The notes under the pieces are model-generated. The model was given only the letters and a program-made list of their open reading frames with translations, had not been told where the DNA came from and searched no databases. A DNA stretch of 55,527 bases from Siminovitchia acidinfaciens (GTDB lineage: Bacteria; Bacillota; Bacilli; Bacillales; Bacillaceae_C): contig NZ_QYTV02000012.1 in the NCBI RefSeq assembly GCF_003605385.1, forward strand, positions 45,314-100,840. Reading direction: 5' to 3'. Positions 27,156 to 35,716 of this stretch are shown one piece after another. The position numbers and the translations under genes are program-made. Numbering within the stretch: position 1 is the first letter of the stretch; the number at the start of each line of letters is the position of its first letter.

Positions 27156-28169
27156 TTATTTCAGATCATCCAAACTCTTGATTCCTGCTTTTTCACGTGT
27201 GATGATCTGGATGACTTCAGGATAAATATGTCCGATGAAAGCAGCATTTTCCACCTTAGCACCTTCAAAGTCCCCTTTGCCGTCAACGGCAGCCAGCGCC
27301 GGCACATGGACGGTCATGCCCAGGTCCATATTACCATCGCGAATGCTTGATAGATTCTCAATGGAGGCGCCTGTTTCAGTATTCGTCACATTGACACCGT
27401 CAATGTGCTTGTTCCAAATATTTGCCATTTCTCCACCAAGCGGATAATAAGTTCCTCCCTGGCTTCCTGTACCTAGGATCATCTCGCTCTTTCTGTCTTT
27501 CTTGTCTGCTTTCAGCTCAGCCACAGGATTGTCCACAGTCAATCCCTGTTCTTCATAATATTTTTTCGCACCTGGGTGAATTGGAAGCCCTTCAGCTCCA
27601 TTCAATGCATTTTCAAGCGTCATCTGCTTGGCCTGGTCGTGAGTATTTTCGCTTGCATTTTCAACCATGATCTTGGCAAGCTCATATCCAAGCTCTTCAT
27701 CAATCGTGTCTGTATTGCCCATTAAAACAGCGTATGCAGTTACAGTTTCAATATCAGAATCAAGGAAATCATACGTATCTTTAGGAATCGTGTAACGTTT
27801 ATACCCACTGTTTTCCTCAATATATTTGATTGCGTCATCCGAAAGCTCCAGCATTTTTACATCGCCTGCAGAAGCTTGTAAACTTTCAATGCTTCCGGCC
27901 GGCAAACCTAGTATTCCGATGGACACTTGAATATTTCCATCCTGAACCCCGTCAGCCGCATCCCCAAAACCTTCCTGATATGCCTCAAAATCTCCATCTT
28001 CAACGCCATAGGCTTCCAAAATCAATTTCGAAACGGAGTTGGTTTCACTTGCCGGCGGTCCAATCGCTACCTTCTTCTTGCCGCCGCCACCGCCACCGCC
28101 GCACGCAGCAAGTAGGCCAGCTATCATAATTAAAATTGCAAAAAACGAAATTCTTTTTTTAGTAAACAT
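27156..28169 (-). CDS. TAXI solute-binding lipoprotein with circularly permuted order
   Basis: A 337-residue lipoprotein: signal peptide and lipobox LLAAC with Cys23, then a poly-Gly stretch. It belongs to the TAXI family of TRAP binding proteins, but the halves are exchanged. Residues 31-210 (KKKVAIGPP to YYEEQGL, with LPIHPGAKKYYEE near 195-206) correspond to residues 148-326 of the neighbour at 31108. Residues 229-337 (MILGTGSQGGTYYPLGG to IKSLDDLK) correspond to 37-147, the family N-terminal part. A new linker, 211-228, joins the old ends. The stop codon follows immediately after the DLK that in normal proteins runs into GKKVAVG. The frame is intact, with RBS AAGGGG and its own permease downstream, so it looks functional. 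Confidence 0.9.
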   Translation of the reverse strand: MFTKKRISFFAILIMIAGLLAACGGGGGGGKKKVAIGPPASETNSVSKLILEAYGVEDGDFEAYQEGFGDAADGVQDGNIQVSIGILGLPAGSIESLQASAGDVKMLELSDDAIKYIEENSGYKRYTIPKDTYDFLDSDIETVTAYAVLMGNTDTIDEELGYELAKIMVENASENTHDQAKQMTLENALNGAEGLPIHPGAKKYYEEQGLTVDNPVAELKADKKDRKSEMILGTGSQGGTYYPLGGEMANIWNKHIDGVNVTNTETGASIENLSSIRDGNMDLGMTVHVPALAAVDGKGDFEGAKVENAAFIGHIYPEVIQIITREKAGIKSLDDLK

Positions 28170-28575
28170 CCATTTTCCCCTTTCTATATTTTTTTATTGT
28201 TTCTAGAATTGATACCGCTTTCATAAAGCTTATGTACAAAACCTGAAAAAAATTCTGTAATGAGGCAGGTGCTAGCAACTATCATTATATCAAAATTATA
28301 TATATTCTTCAATAAAATATTCAGAAAGTTGGAATATACAAAGTTTTTTAGTAGTTTAGTTTTAGATATAATAGCGGAAGTCGCCTGTTTTGAGAATGGC
28401 AAGTGCAGGCATCCGTAAATCCACAGCTCCTGTGAGGGCCGGAGTACCAGGACATTCTGCTCATCGGAGGTATTTGACTTGATCAGCCAAAAACCCCCTG
28501 CCATTCAAAACTGGAAAATAGGAAACCGCAAGCACTTGTAATTATGAAGGTAAACGATTCATTTTTAATATAAAA
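28170..28575. other. Spacer with repeat remnant, no gene
   Basis: About 28380-28490 holds blocks of the dispersed repeat (gcggaag, ccacagctcctgtgagggccggagtaccaggacattctgctcatcggagg). The rest is AT-rich. I find no clear promoter for the permuted binding protein gene, so read-through from the upstream TRAP operon is possible. Confidence 0.5.
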
Positions 28576-28611
28576 CAGGCGATCAAAAGATCCACTCTTT
28601 CAAATCGCCTG
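28576..28611 (-). terminator. Hairpin after the second TRAP permease
   Basis: CAGGCGAT (28576-28583) pairs with ATCGCCTG (28604-28611); on the minus strand TTTTATATTAAAAAT follows. Likely terminator, moderate U tract. Confidence 0.65.
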
Positions 28612-28621
28612 CAGTATAATT

Positions 28622-30589
28622 CTACGAAGCTAAAGACATAGCGTTCTGTTTTTTAACCCTGATCATTTGAATAGCAAAGACAATGACTACAAGCGCAATC
28701 CCGATCACATCCTGCGTCATGTTGGGGGTAATCATCAAGATGGAGCCGGCAAGCGCCATTATTCTTAATAGCCAGTTCATCTTTGTAAATAAATAACCCT
28801 CAGCAGCAACTCCCAGCATAATAACACCGGTTATGGATGTGACAGTAACAATCGCACCTTCGATAAATGTTGTATTAATCATTAGCAGTGAATGATTATA
28901 TACAAATGTAAATGGTACGATAAAACCGGCGATTGCCAGTTTCATTGACACAAACCCGGTCCGCATCGGACTTCCTCCGGATATACCCGCGGCGGCAAAG
29001 GCAGCTAGCGCTACCGGGGGTGTAAGGTTTGCGAACAAACCGAAATAGAATACAAACATGTGGGCAACGAATGGCGGTACACCCTGTTGAACAAGTGCAG
29101 GTGCAGCCATTGTCGCTGTGATAATATATGTCGGAATACTAGGAAGCCCCATTCCCAAAATGATACAAGCGATCATTGTAAACACTAGAGTCAAGAACAG
29201 GCTGTCACCGCCAACGGCAACAATTCCGCTGGCCAGTTTCAAGCCGAAACCTGTCAACGTAGCTACACCAACAATAATTCCAACCGCGGCACACGCAACG
29301 GCAACAGATAAAGCAGACCGGGCACCATCTTCCAATGCTCCCATAATATCTTTAAAGGACATTCTAGTCGTTTTTCTAATCTGTGCTGCAAGAACTGTTA
29401 CAATGATCGTCCAGAATGCAGCAAAGATAATTGTTTTACCGCTGAAGAAAAGCATGTAAATGAGGAAAAGAAGCGGTAAGAATAAATGCCCTCTTTCCTT
29501 CATAACCTCTGAAACCTTTGGCAATTCAGACCTTTTGATTCCTTCCAATCCATCTTTTGAAGCTCTAAGATGGATTTGAGTAATGATTCCCAAGTAATAT
29601 AATCCGGCAGGCAAAATAGCGGCCAATGCCACCTGAGAATACGGAATGCTCAGCATTTCTGCCATGATAAAAGCGGCGGCGCCCATGACAGGCGGAAGGA
29701 TTTGTCCACCTACCGAAGCAGTCGCTTCAACGGCACCTGCGAAATCTCTTTTATAACCGATTTTTTTCATCAACGGAATTGTAAAAGCACCCGTTGTAAC
29801 AACGTTCGCAATGGCAGATCCATTGATGCTCCCCAACAATCCGCTGGCCATAACAGCAACTTTTGCAGGTCCGCCTTTTGTATGACCCGCAACCGCAAGG
29901 GCAAAGTCATTGAAAAACTGACCCATTCCGGATCTTCCCAATACTGCACCAAAAAGGATGAACAGGAATATATAAGTTGCTGAAACCCCGACAGCAGTTC
30001 CAAAAATACCTTCTGTCGTCACATATAACTGGTTGACGACCATATCCCACTCATAGCCCCGGTGCCGGAAGATACCGGAGAAACTGCGGCCATATAGCGC
30101 GTATAAGAAAAATAAAATAGCCAATGTCGGCAGCGCCCAGCCGGTAACCCTTCTTGCGGCTTCCAACACAAGAATAACCAGGAGGACCCCAAAGGCAATA
30201 TCCATGCTGTTCGGAATTCCGCCACGGTTGATAATTCCCAAATAATCTACGAAAATATATACTGCCGTAGCTATGGACAGAACAGCCAGAACCGCATCAA
30301 ACCAATTCAGCCTGCTTCTGCTCATCTTTTTGCTGGCAGGATACAGTAAGAATATTAAAACAAGTACAAGTGCAACGTGAATAGCCCGGTGCTTGATCGT
30401 GGCAGGAGCCCCGAAAACAGACGTATATAAATGATATAAAGAAAACGCTACAGCAATGATGGAAATAAGTAATGTCATGTATTTGTTCTTAAAAATCCGG
30501 AACCGTGACTCTGCATCATACTTTTCCAAAATCTCCACATGACCTTGCTCCAACTCGGCTGTTTCCTGTGCAACTGTTTCTTTTTTCAT
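28622..30589 (-). CDS. TRAP transporter fused permease (TAXI type)
   Basis: A 655-residue fused permease, with about 16-18 hydrophobic helices. The N-terminal HVEILEKYDAESRFRIFKNKY, and GGPAKVAVMASGLLGSINGSAIANVVTTGAFTIPLMKK and GQILPPVMGAAAFIMAEML in the large-subunit part, mark the family. It lies seven bases after the DUF1850 gene and in the same transcript as the standard TAXI binding protein at 31108, forming the first TRAP system. It is paralogous to the permease at 25125, suggesting the two systems arose by duplication. Confidence 0.92.
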   Translation of the reverse strand: MKKETVAQETAELEQGHVEILEKYDAESRFRIFKNKYMTLLISIIAVAFSLYHLYTSVFGAPATIKHRAIHVALVLVLIFLLYPASKKMSRSRLNWFDAVLAVLSIATAVYIFVDYLGIINRGGIPNSMDIAFGVLLVILVLEAARRVTGWALPTLAILFFLYALYGRSFSGIFRHRGYEWDMVVNQLYVTTEGIFGTAVGVSATYIFLFILFGAVLGRSGMGQFFNDFALAVAGHTKGGPAKVAVMASGLLGSINGSAIANVVTTGAFTIPLMKKIGYKRDFAGAVEATASVGGQILPPVMGAAAFIMAEMLSIPYSQVALAAILPAGLYYLGIITQIHLRASKDGLEGIKRSELPKVSEVMKERGHLFLPLLFLIYMLFFSGKTIIFAAFWTIIVTVLAAQIRKTTRMSFKDIMGALEDGARSALSVAVACAAVGIIVGVATLTGFGLKLASGIVAVGGDSLFLTLVFTMIACIILGMGLPSIPTYIITATMAAPALVQQGVPPFVAHMFVFYFGLFANLTPPVALAAFAAAGISGGSPMRTGFVSMKLAIAGFIVPFTFVYNHSLLMINTTFIEGAIVTVTSITGVIMLGVAAEGYLFTKMNWLLRIMALAGSILMITPNMTQDVIGIALVVIVFAIQMIRVKKQNAMSLAS

Positions 30590-30595
30590 TTTTTG

Positions 30596-30979
30596 TCACC
30601 CCTTCTCTATAATCATCTCCACTTTATGATGATGAGGAATGTCATCAGGCAGCAGAAGTTCTTTTCCATTTTTATAAACCGTCAATTCAGCCAGCTGGGA
30701 ATGAAACCAATAGTAAGCCGGCTTTGTTTCATTCAAATTATCCATGACTACATATCCATCTTTAATTGAAACGTTCCCTTCCTTCTCATTCGGAACCCCT
30801 GCCCCAAATGATTGAAAGCGGGTTTCGGTCAAAGTGAAGGTTTGGTCTTTTTCAACCTTCAGCTTTTCTTCCCATATCGTTCTTTCAACTGAATGTCTCC
30901 AGTGCACGATGATTTCATCACCCGGATCAACTTTTTCTCTTATATACTCAGTTCCATCCTCTTGATCCCGCAAGACCAA
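30596..30979 (-). CDS. DUF1850 protein of the TRAP-TAXI operon
   Basis: A 127-residue piece matching DUF1850, a small family found almost only in TRAP-TAXI operons. Visible features: HSVERTIWEEKL, LTETRFQSFGAGVP and DGYVVMDNLN. The only standard start in frame is TTG at 30979 without a ribosome binding site. The open frame continues upstream to the preceding gene and encodes a good membrane anchor (KKSLWIFVITCLILIAAFAYY, 31060-30998), yet no ATG, GTG or TTG is in frame there. A non-standard start (ATT at 31036 or ATC at 31045) or an error in this stretch is possible. Role unknown. Confidence 0.75.
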   Translation of the reverse strand: MVLRDQEDGTEYIREKVDPGDEIIVHWRHSVERTIWEEKLKVEKDQTFTLTETRFQSFGAGVPNEKEGNVSIKDGYVVMDNLNETKPAYYWFHSQLAELTVYKNGKELLLPDDIPHHHKVEMIIEKG

Positions 30980-31061
30980 TTCGAGTGATTGCTGTTTATA
31001 ATAAGCAAAAGCGGCTATTAGTATTAAGCATGTAATTACGAAGATCCATAAACTTTTTTTA

Positions 31062-31091
31062 AGTAGAAGGAGCTGGAGCCAACTCCTTCTT
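31062..31091. other. Hairpin between binding protein and DUF1850 genes
   Basis: Around 31066-31090, minus strand: GAAGGAGTTGG then CCAGCTCCTTC form a stem with a two-base loop. It contains a ribosome-binding-like AAGGAG and is followed by an A run rather than U, so it could be an mRNA-stabilising or translation-controlling element rather than a terminator. Confidence 0.5.
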
Positions 31092-31107
31092 TGCTGTGCT
31101 AGGTCGT

Positions 31108-32094
31108 TTATTTTAATACGCCTTCTTCTTTAAAATACTTTTCAGCTCCCGGGTGCAGCGGAATGCCAAGCCCATCAGGAGCATGGTTCACATCAATATC
31201 TTCAGCGGCGCTGTGAGCATTTTTCAAAGTATCGAGATTTTCAAAAATCGCTTTAGTGATTGCGTAAACTTCATCATCTGACAAATCTTTGCTTACTATC
31301 AATGCGTTAGTAATGGAGATTGCAGCGACATCCTCTTTGTTGCTGTATGAACCTGCAGGAATTGTTGCTTCTTTAAGATAAGAATATTTCTCTGTCAAAT
31401 ATTTCATAGCATCATCCTCGATTGGAAGGAAGTTGACACCATGTGTTGTCTCCAAGTCCATAATTGCTGAGTTCGGAATACCACTGCTTAAAATAGCCGC
31501 ATCAATGATGCCGTTTTTCATTTGCTCTGCCGCCTCTGCAAAGGATAGGTAGTCAGGTGTGATATCTTTATAACTCATGCCATGTCCTTCCAAAAGAACT
31601 TGTGCAGCCAGCTCTGTTCCTGAATTCGGAGCACCAACGGCCACTTTTTTCCCTTTCAGATCTGCAAACGATTTGATGCCGGACTCTTTTGTTGCGATGA
31701 TTTGCAAGTAGTTAGGGTAGAATGAAGCAAGTGCTCTTAAATCTTCTTTCGCTCCTTCTTTTTCAAAGGGACCGGAGCCTTCGTACGCCTGGAATCCCGT
31801 ATCTCCAGTGATCAAAGCCAATTCAGCACGGTCACTTAAAATAAGATTCACGTTTTCTACAGATGCCTGTGTTGCTTGAACAGAAGCATCGATTCCCAAT
31901 TTATCTTCCAAAATCGTCGCAAGCGCTCCTCCTAATGGATAATAAACTCCTGAAGTTCCACCTGTGGCGATAGTCACGAACAGATCATCAAATGACACTT
32001 CCCCGTCGCTCTTGCTGTCTGAGGCTTTTTCTCCGCCTCCACATGCTGCTAATAAAAGTATTAGTGCAAAAAATAATATCGATAATTTTTTCAT
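31108..32094 (-). CDS. TAXI-family TRAP solute-binding lipoprotein, standard order
   Basis: A 328-residue lipoprotein with signal peptide and lipobox LLAAC (Cys18). The mature part shows the normal TAXI order: FVTIATGGTSGVYYPLGGALATI (39-61), ASFYPNYLQIIATKESGIKSFADLKGKKVAVGAPNSGTEL (123-162) and IPLHPGAEKYFKEEG near the end. It binds the substrate outside the membrane for the permease at 28622. The ATG at 32094 follows GGAGGG; the longer open frame is ruled out because a sigma-54 promoter lies inside it. It is the first gene of the TRAP operon and the reference for the rearranged copy at 27156. Confidence 0.93.
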   Translation of the reverse strand: MKKLSILFFALILLLAACGGGEKASDSKSDGEVSFDDLFVTIATGGTSGVYYPLGGALATILEDKLGIDASVQATQASVENVNLILSDRAELALITGDTGFQAYEGSGPFEKEGAKEDLRALASFYPNYLQIIATKESGIKSFADLKGKKVAVGAPNSGTELAAQVLLEGHGMSYKDITPDYLSFAEAAEQMKNGIIDAAILSSGIPNSAIMDLETTHGVNFLPIEDDAMKYLTEKYSYLKEATIPAGSYSNKEDVAAISITNALIVSKDLSDDEVYAITKAIFENLDTLKNAHSAAEDIDVNHAPDGLGIPLHPGAEKYFKEEGVLK

Positions 32095-32139
32095 CTTTTT
32101 TGACCCTCCAATTGTAATTTCGCTCCTGATAACACTTAT

Positions 32140-32156
32140 TGCAATATCCGTGCCAA
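32140..32156 (-). promoter_or_regulatory. Sigma-54 (-24/-12) promoter of the TRAP operon
   Basis: Minus strand: TTGGCAC, GGATA, TTGCA. Full match to the RpoN consensus, 46 bp before the start codon. Confidence 0.93.
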
Positions 32157-32172
32157 CTGTAAAACCCTGTCG

Positions 32173-32188
32173 TTTCAAGCGCTTCCAA
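32173..32188 (-). promoter_or_regulatory. cre-like palindrome upstream of the TRAP promoter
   Basis: TTGGAAGCGCTTGAAA matches the CcpA cre consensus at all but one position. It could alternatively be a binding dyad for the adjacent NtrC-type regulator; it is nearer to the promoter than most enhancer sites. Confidence 0.5.
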
Positions 32189-32203
32189 TGTCGTACAAAT
32201 GTA

Positions 32204-32246
32204 AAAGCGGCAAACTTTTCCGCTTACAGGAAGGTTTTGCCGCTTT
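32204..32246 (-). terminator. Terminator of the kinase-regulator operon
   Basis: AAAGCGGCAAA (32204-32214) pairs with TTTGCCGCTTT (32236-32246), 11 bp; the stop codon of the regulator lies in the loop and a short U tract follows on the minus strand. Confidence 0.75.
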
Positions 32247-33603
32247 CTTTATAATTTTTTAGTTTTTCCCGTAATCCACGCTCGCTAATACCAAGCATTT
32301 CCGCTGTTTTTTTCCGATGGTTTCCATTTTTTTTCAGTGTGGCCAAAATCACCTTTTCCTCAATTTCCTTTAAGGGAACACCTGCCAGTACTTCTGCAGC
32401 CGCTTCAATCGTATCAACGGATGCACCTTGCTGTGCTGGCTTTTCTGTGTACCTTCTTGGCAGGTCCATCAAACCGTGCTGGTCTACTCTTTCCACAATC
32501 ATCGCAGACTCTACGATATTGGCCAATTCGCGGATATTTCCGGGGTAATCATAGTTTAACAGCCACTTTAACGCTTCTTCAGAAAAGCCTATGATCCTTT
32601 TATTGAGCTCTTTATTGAATTCGTCGATAAAGTGATTGATTAATAGCGGCAAATCTTGCCGCCTTTCCCTTAGCGGGGGTAATGTAATTTCTAATACATT
32701 CAGACGATAGTATAAATCTTCTCTGAAAATCCCTTCCTCCACCGCTTTTTTCAGATCCCTGTTCGTCGCCGCGATAATTCGCACGTCAAGCTTGACAGGC
32801 TTTTGTGCCCCGAGCGGTGTCACTTCCCGCTGCTGGATGACACGAAGAAGTTTGGCTTGGAGGGATAAAGGCATTTCACCTATTTCATCAAGAAATATCG
32901 TTCCATTTTGGGCCAACTGGAACTTCCCCTCTCTTTTAAACATGGCCCCTGTAAAAGCTCCCTTCTCATGGCCGAACAGTTCACTTTCAAGGAGGTTTTC
33001 AGGAATGGCGGAGCAATTGACCACTTCAATATGCTCTCTCCTCCTTTTTCCAGAGTAATGGATTGCCCTAACGACAAGTTCCTTGCCTGTCCCGCTTTCA
33101 CCGGTGACAAGTATGTTCGAATCAATATCTTTTACTTTATCTATCAACTCGAATACATGTTTCATAGCAGGGCTGTTTCCAATGATTCCTTCGTAGGCAT
33201 AACGCTTTTCCAGTTCCTGGCTTAAATACTCCACCTTTTTATTTAATTGCTGAAATTTCAAAGCCTGCCGCATCGTCGAAAACAATTCCTCCATATGGAG
33301 GGGCTTTGTCAGATAGGAATACGCACCCTTCTTGATCGCTTCTACCGATGATGAAATGGAACCATATGCTGTCATCATCACTACAATGGTTGACGGCTGG
33401 ATGACTTTGATTTCTTCCAATATATCAAGGCCATTGACTGCTCCAATTTTTAAATCAAGCAGGCAGAGATCAAATTCCTGTTCCTTCAAACATGCCAGTC
33501 CCTTGTAGGGATCTGTTGTTGTTTGTACATCAAATTCATCTTCAAGGGCAAATTTCAAGGAAGAACAAATAGCTTGTTCATCATCAATGATCAAAACCTT
33601 CAT
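32224..33603 (-). CDS. NtrC-family response regulator (sigma-54 activator)
   Basis: A 459-residue regulator: receiver domain 1-115 with the acidic pocket (IIDDE) and phospho-acceptor Asp50 (LCLLDLKI), AAA+ domain about 140-370 with GESGTGKE, GAFTGA and GTIFLDEIGEM, and a Fis-type helix-turn-helix (HRKKTAEMLGISERGLREKL) at the end. It is of the AtoC/DctD type. The gene starts one base after the kinase stop codon, so the two are coupled. The sigma-54 promoter immediately downstream (32140-32156) of the TRAP operon is its evident target. Confidence 0.94.
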   Translation of the reverse strand: MKVLIIDDEQAICSSLKFALEDEFDVQTTTDPYKGLACLKEQEFDLCLLDLKIGAVNGLDILEEIKVIQPSTIVVMMTAYGSISSSVEAIKKGAYSYLTKPLHMEELFSTMRQALKFQQLNKKVEYLSQELEKRYAYEGIIGNSPAMKHVFELIDKVKDIDSNILVTGESGTGKELVVRAIHYSGKRRREHIEVVNCSAIPENLLESELFGHEKGAFTGAMFKREGKFQLAQNGTIFLDEIGEMPLSLQAKLLRVIQQREVTPLGAQKPVKLDVRIIAATNRDLKKAVEEGIFREDLYYRLNVLEITLPPLRERRQDLPLLINHFIDEFNKELNKRIIGFSEEALKWLLNYDYPGNIRELANIVESAMIVERVDQHGLMDLPRRYTEKPAQQGASVDTIEAAAEVLAGVPLKEIEEKVILATLKKNGNHRKKTAEMLGISERGLREKLKNYKESGKTFL

Positions 33604-33604
33604 G

Positions 33605-35635
33605 TTAATTCTCCTTTTTGGGAAACCTCAGCTCAAATACACTTCCGGAACCCGGCTTACTTTCTACCATCAAGGATCCTTTATTCTCCATTATATACTG
33701 TTTGGAAAGGGAGAGCCCAAGTCCGGTGCCTGACGTTTTCGATGTATAGAAAGGCTCAAAAATTTTCCTCGTCTCTTCCTCCGTCATCCCTTCCCCTTCA
33801 TCTGAAAGGGCTACAACCACTTCATTCCCGGCCTGGTACGCCCGTATGGAAAAAGTCAAAGCAGTCTGCTCATTCATATTTTTTCTTTTGTTATCCATTG
33901 ACTCAATAGCGTTAAGAAAAATATTGATCAAGACTTGGCTTATTTGACTTTCATCCGCTTCAATCCATAATTCCGATTCCAATTCCCAATCGATATTGAT
34001 ATTTTTATTTTCGGCTTCCTGTTTGAATAAAATGATTGTCGATTGAATGAGCTTTTCCAGGTTGATCGGCTTTGCCTCTTTGCTGCCGGGCTTTGCATAG
34101 TTGATCAGACCTTCCACAAGTTGGTTTAATCTTTCAATCTCTTTTGGAACGAGCGTGGAGATCTCAGATCGAAACCTCTCGTTATCCATTTTGATGGGAA
34201 TCAGCTGGACAAACGTCTTGATGGATGTGAGCGGATTTCTGATTTCATGAGCCAGTCCTGCAACAAGCTGGATCAAGGCCTGACTTTTTTCCTGCTCCTG
34301 CAATTGGTCTTTAATTGTTTTTTCCGTCGTTATATCTTCAAACATTAGCAAAGCGCCTGTTGTTTTTTTCTCAAAGTTATATAACGGCTGGATATCATAG
34401 CGGATAAAGCAGGTTCCTCTCTGCGGAAGGGTCAATTCCTGCTCCTTTCCGATAATCTTCTTCCCCGATTTAATTGTCTCATCAATATTTCCTTCTAGCA
34501 TGTTCCATAAGAAAGGAAAATTACTTGCTTTTATCCCTTCAGGCTTCCGCTTTTCACCCATCATATCCAAGGCTACACGATTGATTGTTGTAATTATGCC
34601 GTTATGATCGCAAGTAACAACCCCTCTTGCACTGGACTCTAAAATCTGTTCTTTAAACTGGTCGCTGTTTTTTGTTTTTTGAACCTGCTCCTTCAACGAT
34701 AGATTCATTGTCTGCAAGTCTTTCGTTTTGCGGTTGACTTCCCTCTGGAGAGTACGGTTCCAGCGAAAGCCAAGAAGGAAAATGATAAGCGCTAGGATGA
34801 CAATAAATATGAGGGCTTCCCGGATCTTTTTCAATTTCTCGCTTAGAGGGGATTCAAAATTCTCGAACCACTTGTTGTATATTCCGGAATAGCTGTCCGT
34901 CAGCTTCAAATGGCGGATTCCGACATTCAAATGATGCATCAATAGATAATTTCCTTTTTGGACCGCAAAAGAATATTCAAGCGGCAATAAATGGCTGTCT
35001 AAAAAACGATACTCTGAATCAAGGCCCTTTTCATTCAATAAATATTTTGCTGTAATCTGGTTCCCGACATAAGCATCTGCACGGCCTTTATACACTACCT
35101 CAAGACCTGTTTTGGCATTATGAGCTGAATGGTAATGAATATTTCGGATATTTTTCAAAAACTCGTATTCCATCGTGTCATATTGAATGGCAACTCTCTT
35201 TCCCTGAAGGTCTGTCAACTCCTTGATAGGACTGTCCGCAGGGACCAGAACCCCCACTGAAGAAGTCAAATACCGATCAGTAAAGTCCACTACCTCACTG
35301 TATTCAGCTCTGAACGGGACTCCAAGGATGATATCGATTTCCCCTTCCCTAAGGGCTTCAATGCTTTGATTGATGGAAAGCGGAACATATTTCACATAAA
35401 AATTCTGATCTTCCGCAACTTTTTCTATTAAATCGATATTAAACCCGACATAGCGGTCATCGCGTATAAATTGATAAGGCGGCGATTGGGGATCAAAACC
35501 GACTTTTAACACTCGATTATCCGGCAAATAAGACCCTGAACCTTCTGATGGATTATCGTCAGGTTCACCATGGGCCGTCCTCGGGACGCTTGAAAATAAA
35601 AGCAATAGGCAGATAATGACTATCTTTTTAAACAA
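33605..35635 (-). CDS. Sensor histidine kinase with extracellular solute-binding domain
   Basis: A 676-residue membrane kinase. Signal peptide 1-23; an SBP_bac_3-type ligand-binding domain about 40-262 (VLKVGFDPQSPPYQF, GFNIDLIEKVA, DIILGVPFRAEYSEVVDFTDRYL); one transmembrane helix about 272-292; PAS domain about 325-440; HisKA with His463 in GLAHEIRNPLTSIK; ATPase domain with N box (NIFLNAIESM), DEGEGM and GTGLGLSL. The start is TTG, about ten bases after GGAGG. The outer domain resembles amino-acid receptors, so it should sense the TRAP substrate or a similar solute directly. It pairs with the downstream NtrC-type regulator. Confidence 0.93.
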   Translation of the reverse strand: MFKKIVIICLLLLFSSVPRTAHGEPDDNPSEGSGSYLPDNRVLKVGFDPQSPPYQFIRDDRYVGFNIDLIEKVAEDQNFYVKYVPLSINQSIEALREGEIDIILGVPFRAEYSEVVDFTDRYLTSSVGVLVPADSPIKELTDLQGKRVAIQYDTMEYEFLKNIRNIHYHSAHNAKTGLEVVYKGRADAYVGNQITAKYLLNEKGLDSEYRFLDSHLLPLEYSFAVQKGNYLLMHHLNVGIRHLKLTDSYSGIYNKWFENFESPLSEKLKKIREALIFIVILALIIFLLGFRWNRTLQREVNRKTKDLQTMNLSLKEQVQKTKNSDQFKEQILESSARGVVTCDHNGIITTINRVALDMMGEKRKPEGIKASNFPFLWNMLEGNIDETIKSGKKIIGKEQELTLPQRGTCFIRYDIQPLYNFEKKTTGALLMFEDITTEKTIKDQLQEQEKSQALIQLVAGLAHEIRNPLTSIKTFVQLIPIKMDNERFRSEISTLVPKEIERLNQLVEGLINYAKPGSKEAKPINLEKLIQSTIILFKQEAENKNINIDWELESELWIEADESQISQVLINIFLNAIESMDNKRKNMNEQTALTFSIRAYQAGNEVVVALSDEGEGMTEEETRKIFEPFYTSKTSGTGLGLSLSKQYIMENKGSLMVESKPGSGSVFELRFPKKEN

Positions 35636-35716
35636 AAAAATACACCTCCAGCGAAAGCAATCCAGGCTGTGTTTCTAGATTAGCTCACTAATAAGGAAGG
35701 TGCAATACAGAATCTG

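Noticed and set aside
27156-28169. Reading the swapped-order binding protein as a truncated gene or as two broken genes
   Set aside because: Both halves are complete, joined in one frame by a linker, with signal peptide, ribosome binding site and stop at the exact permutation point; nothing is missing from the fold.
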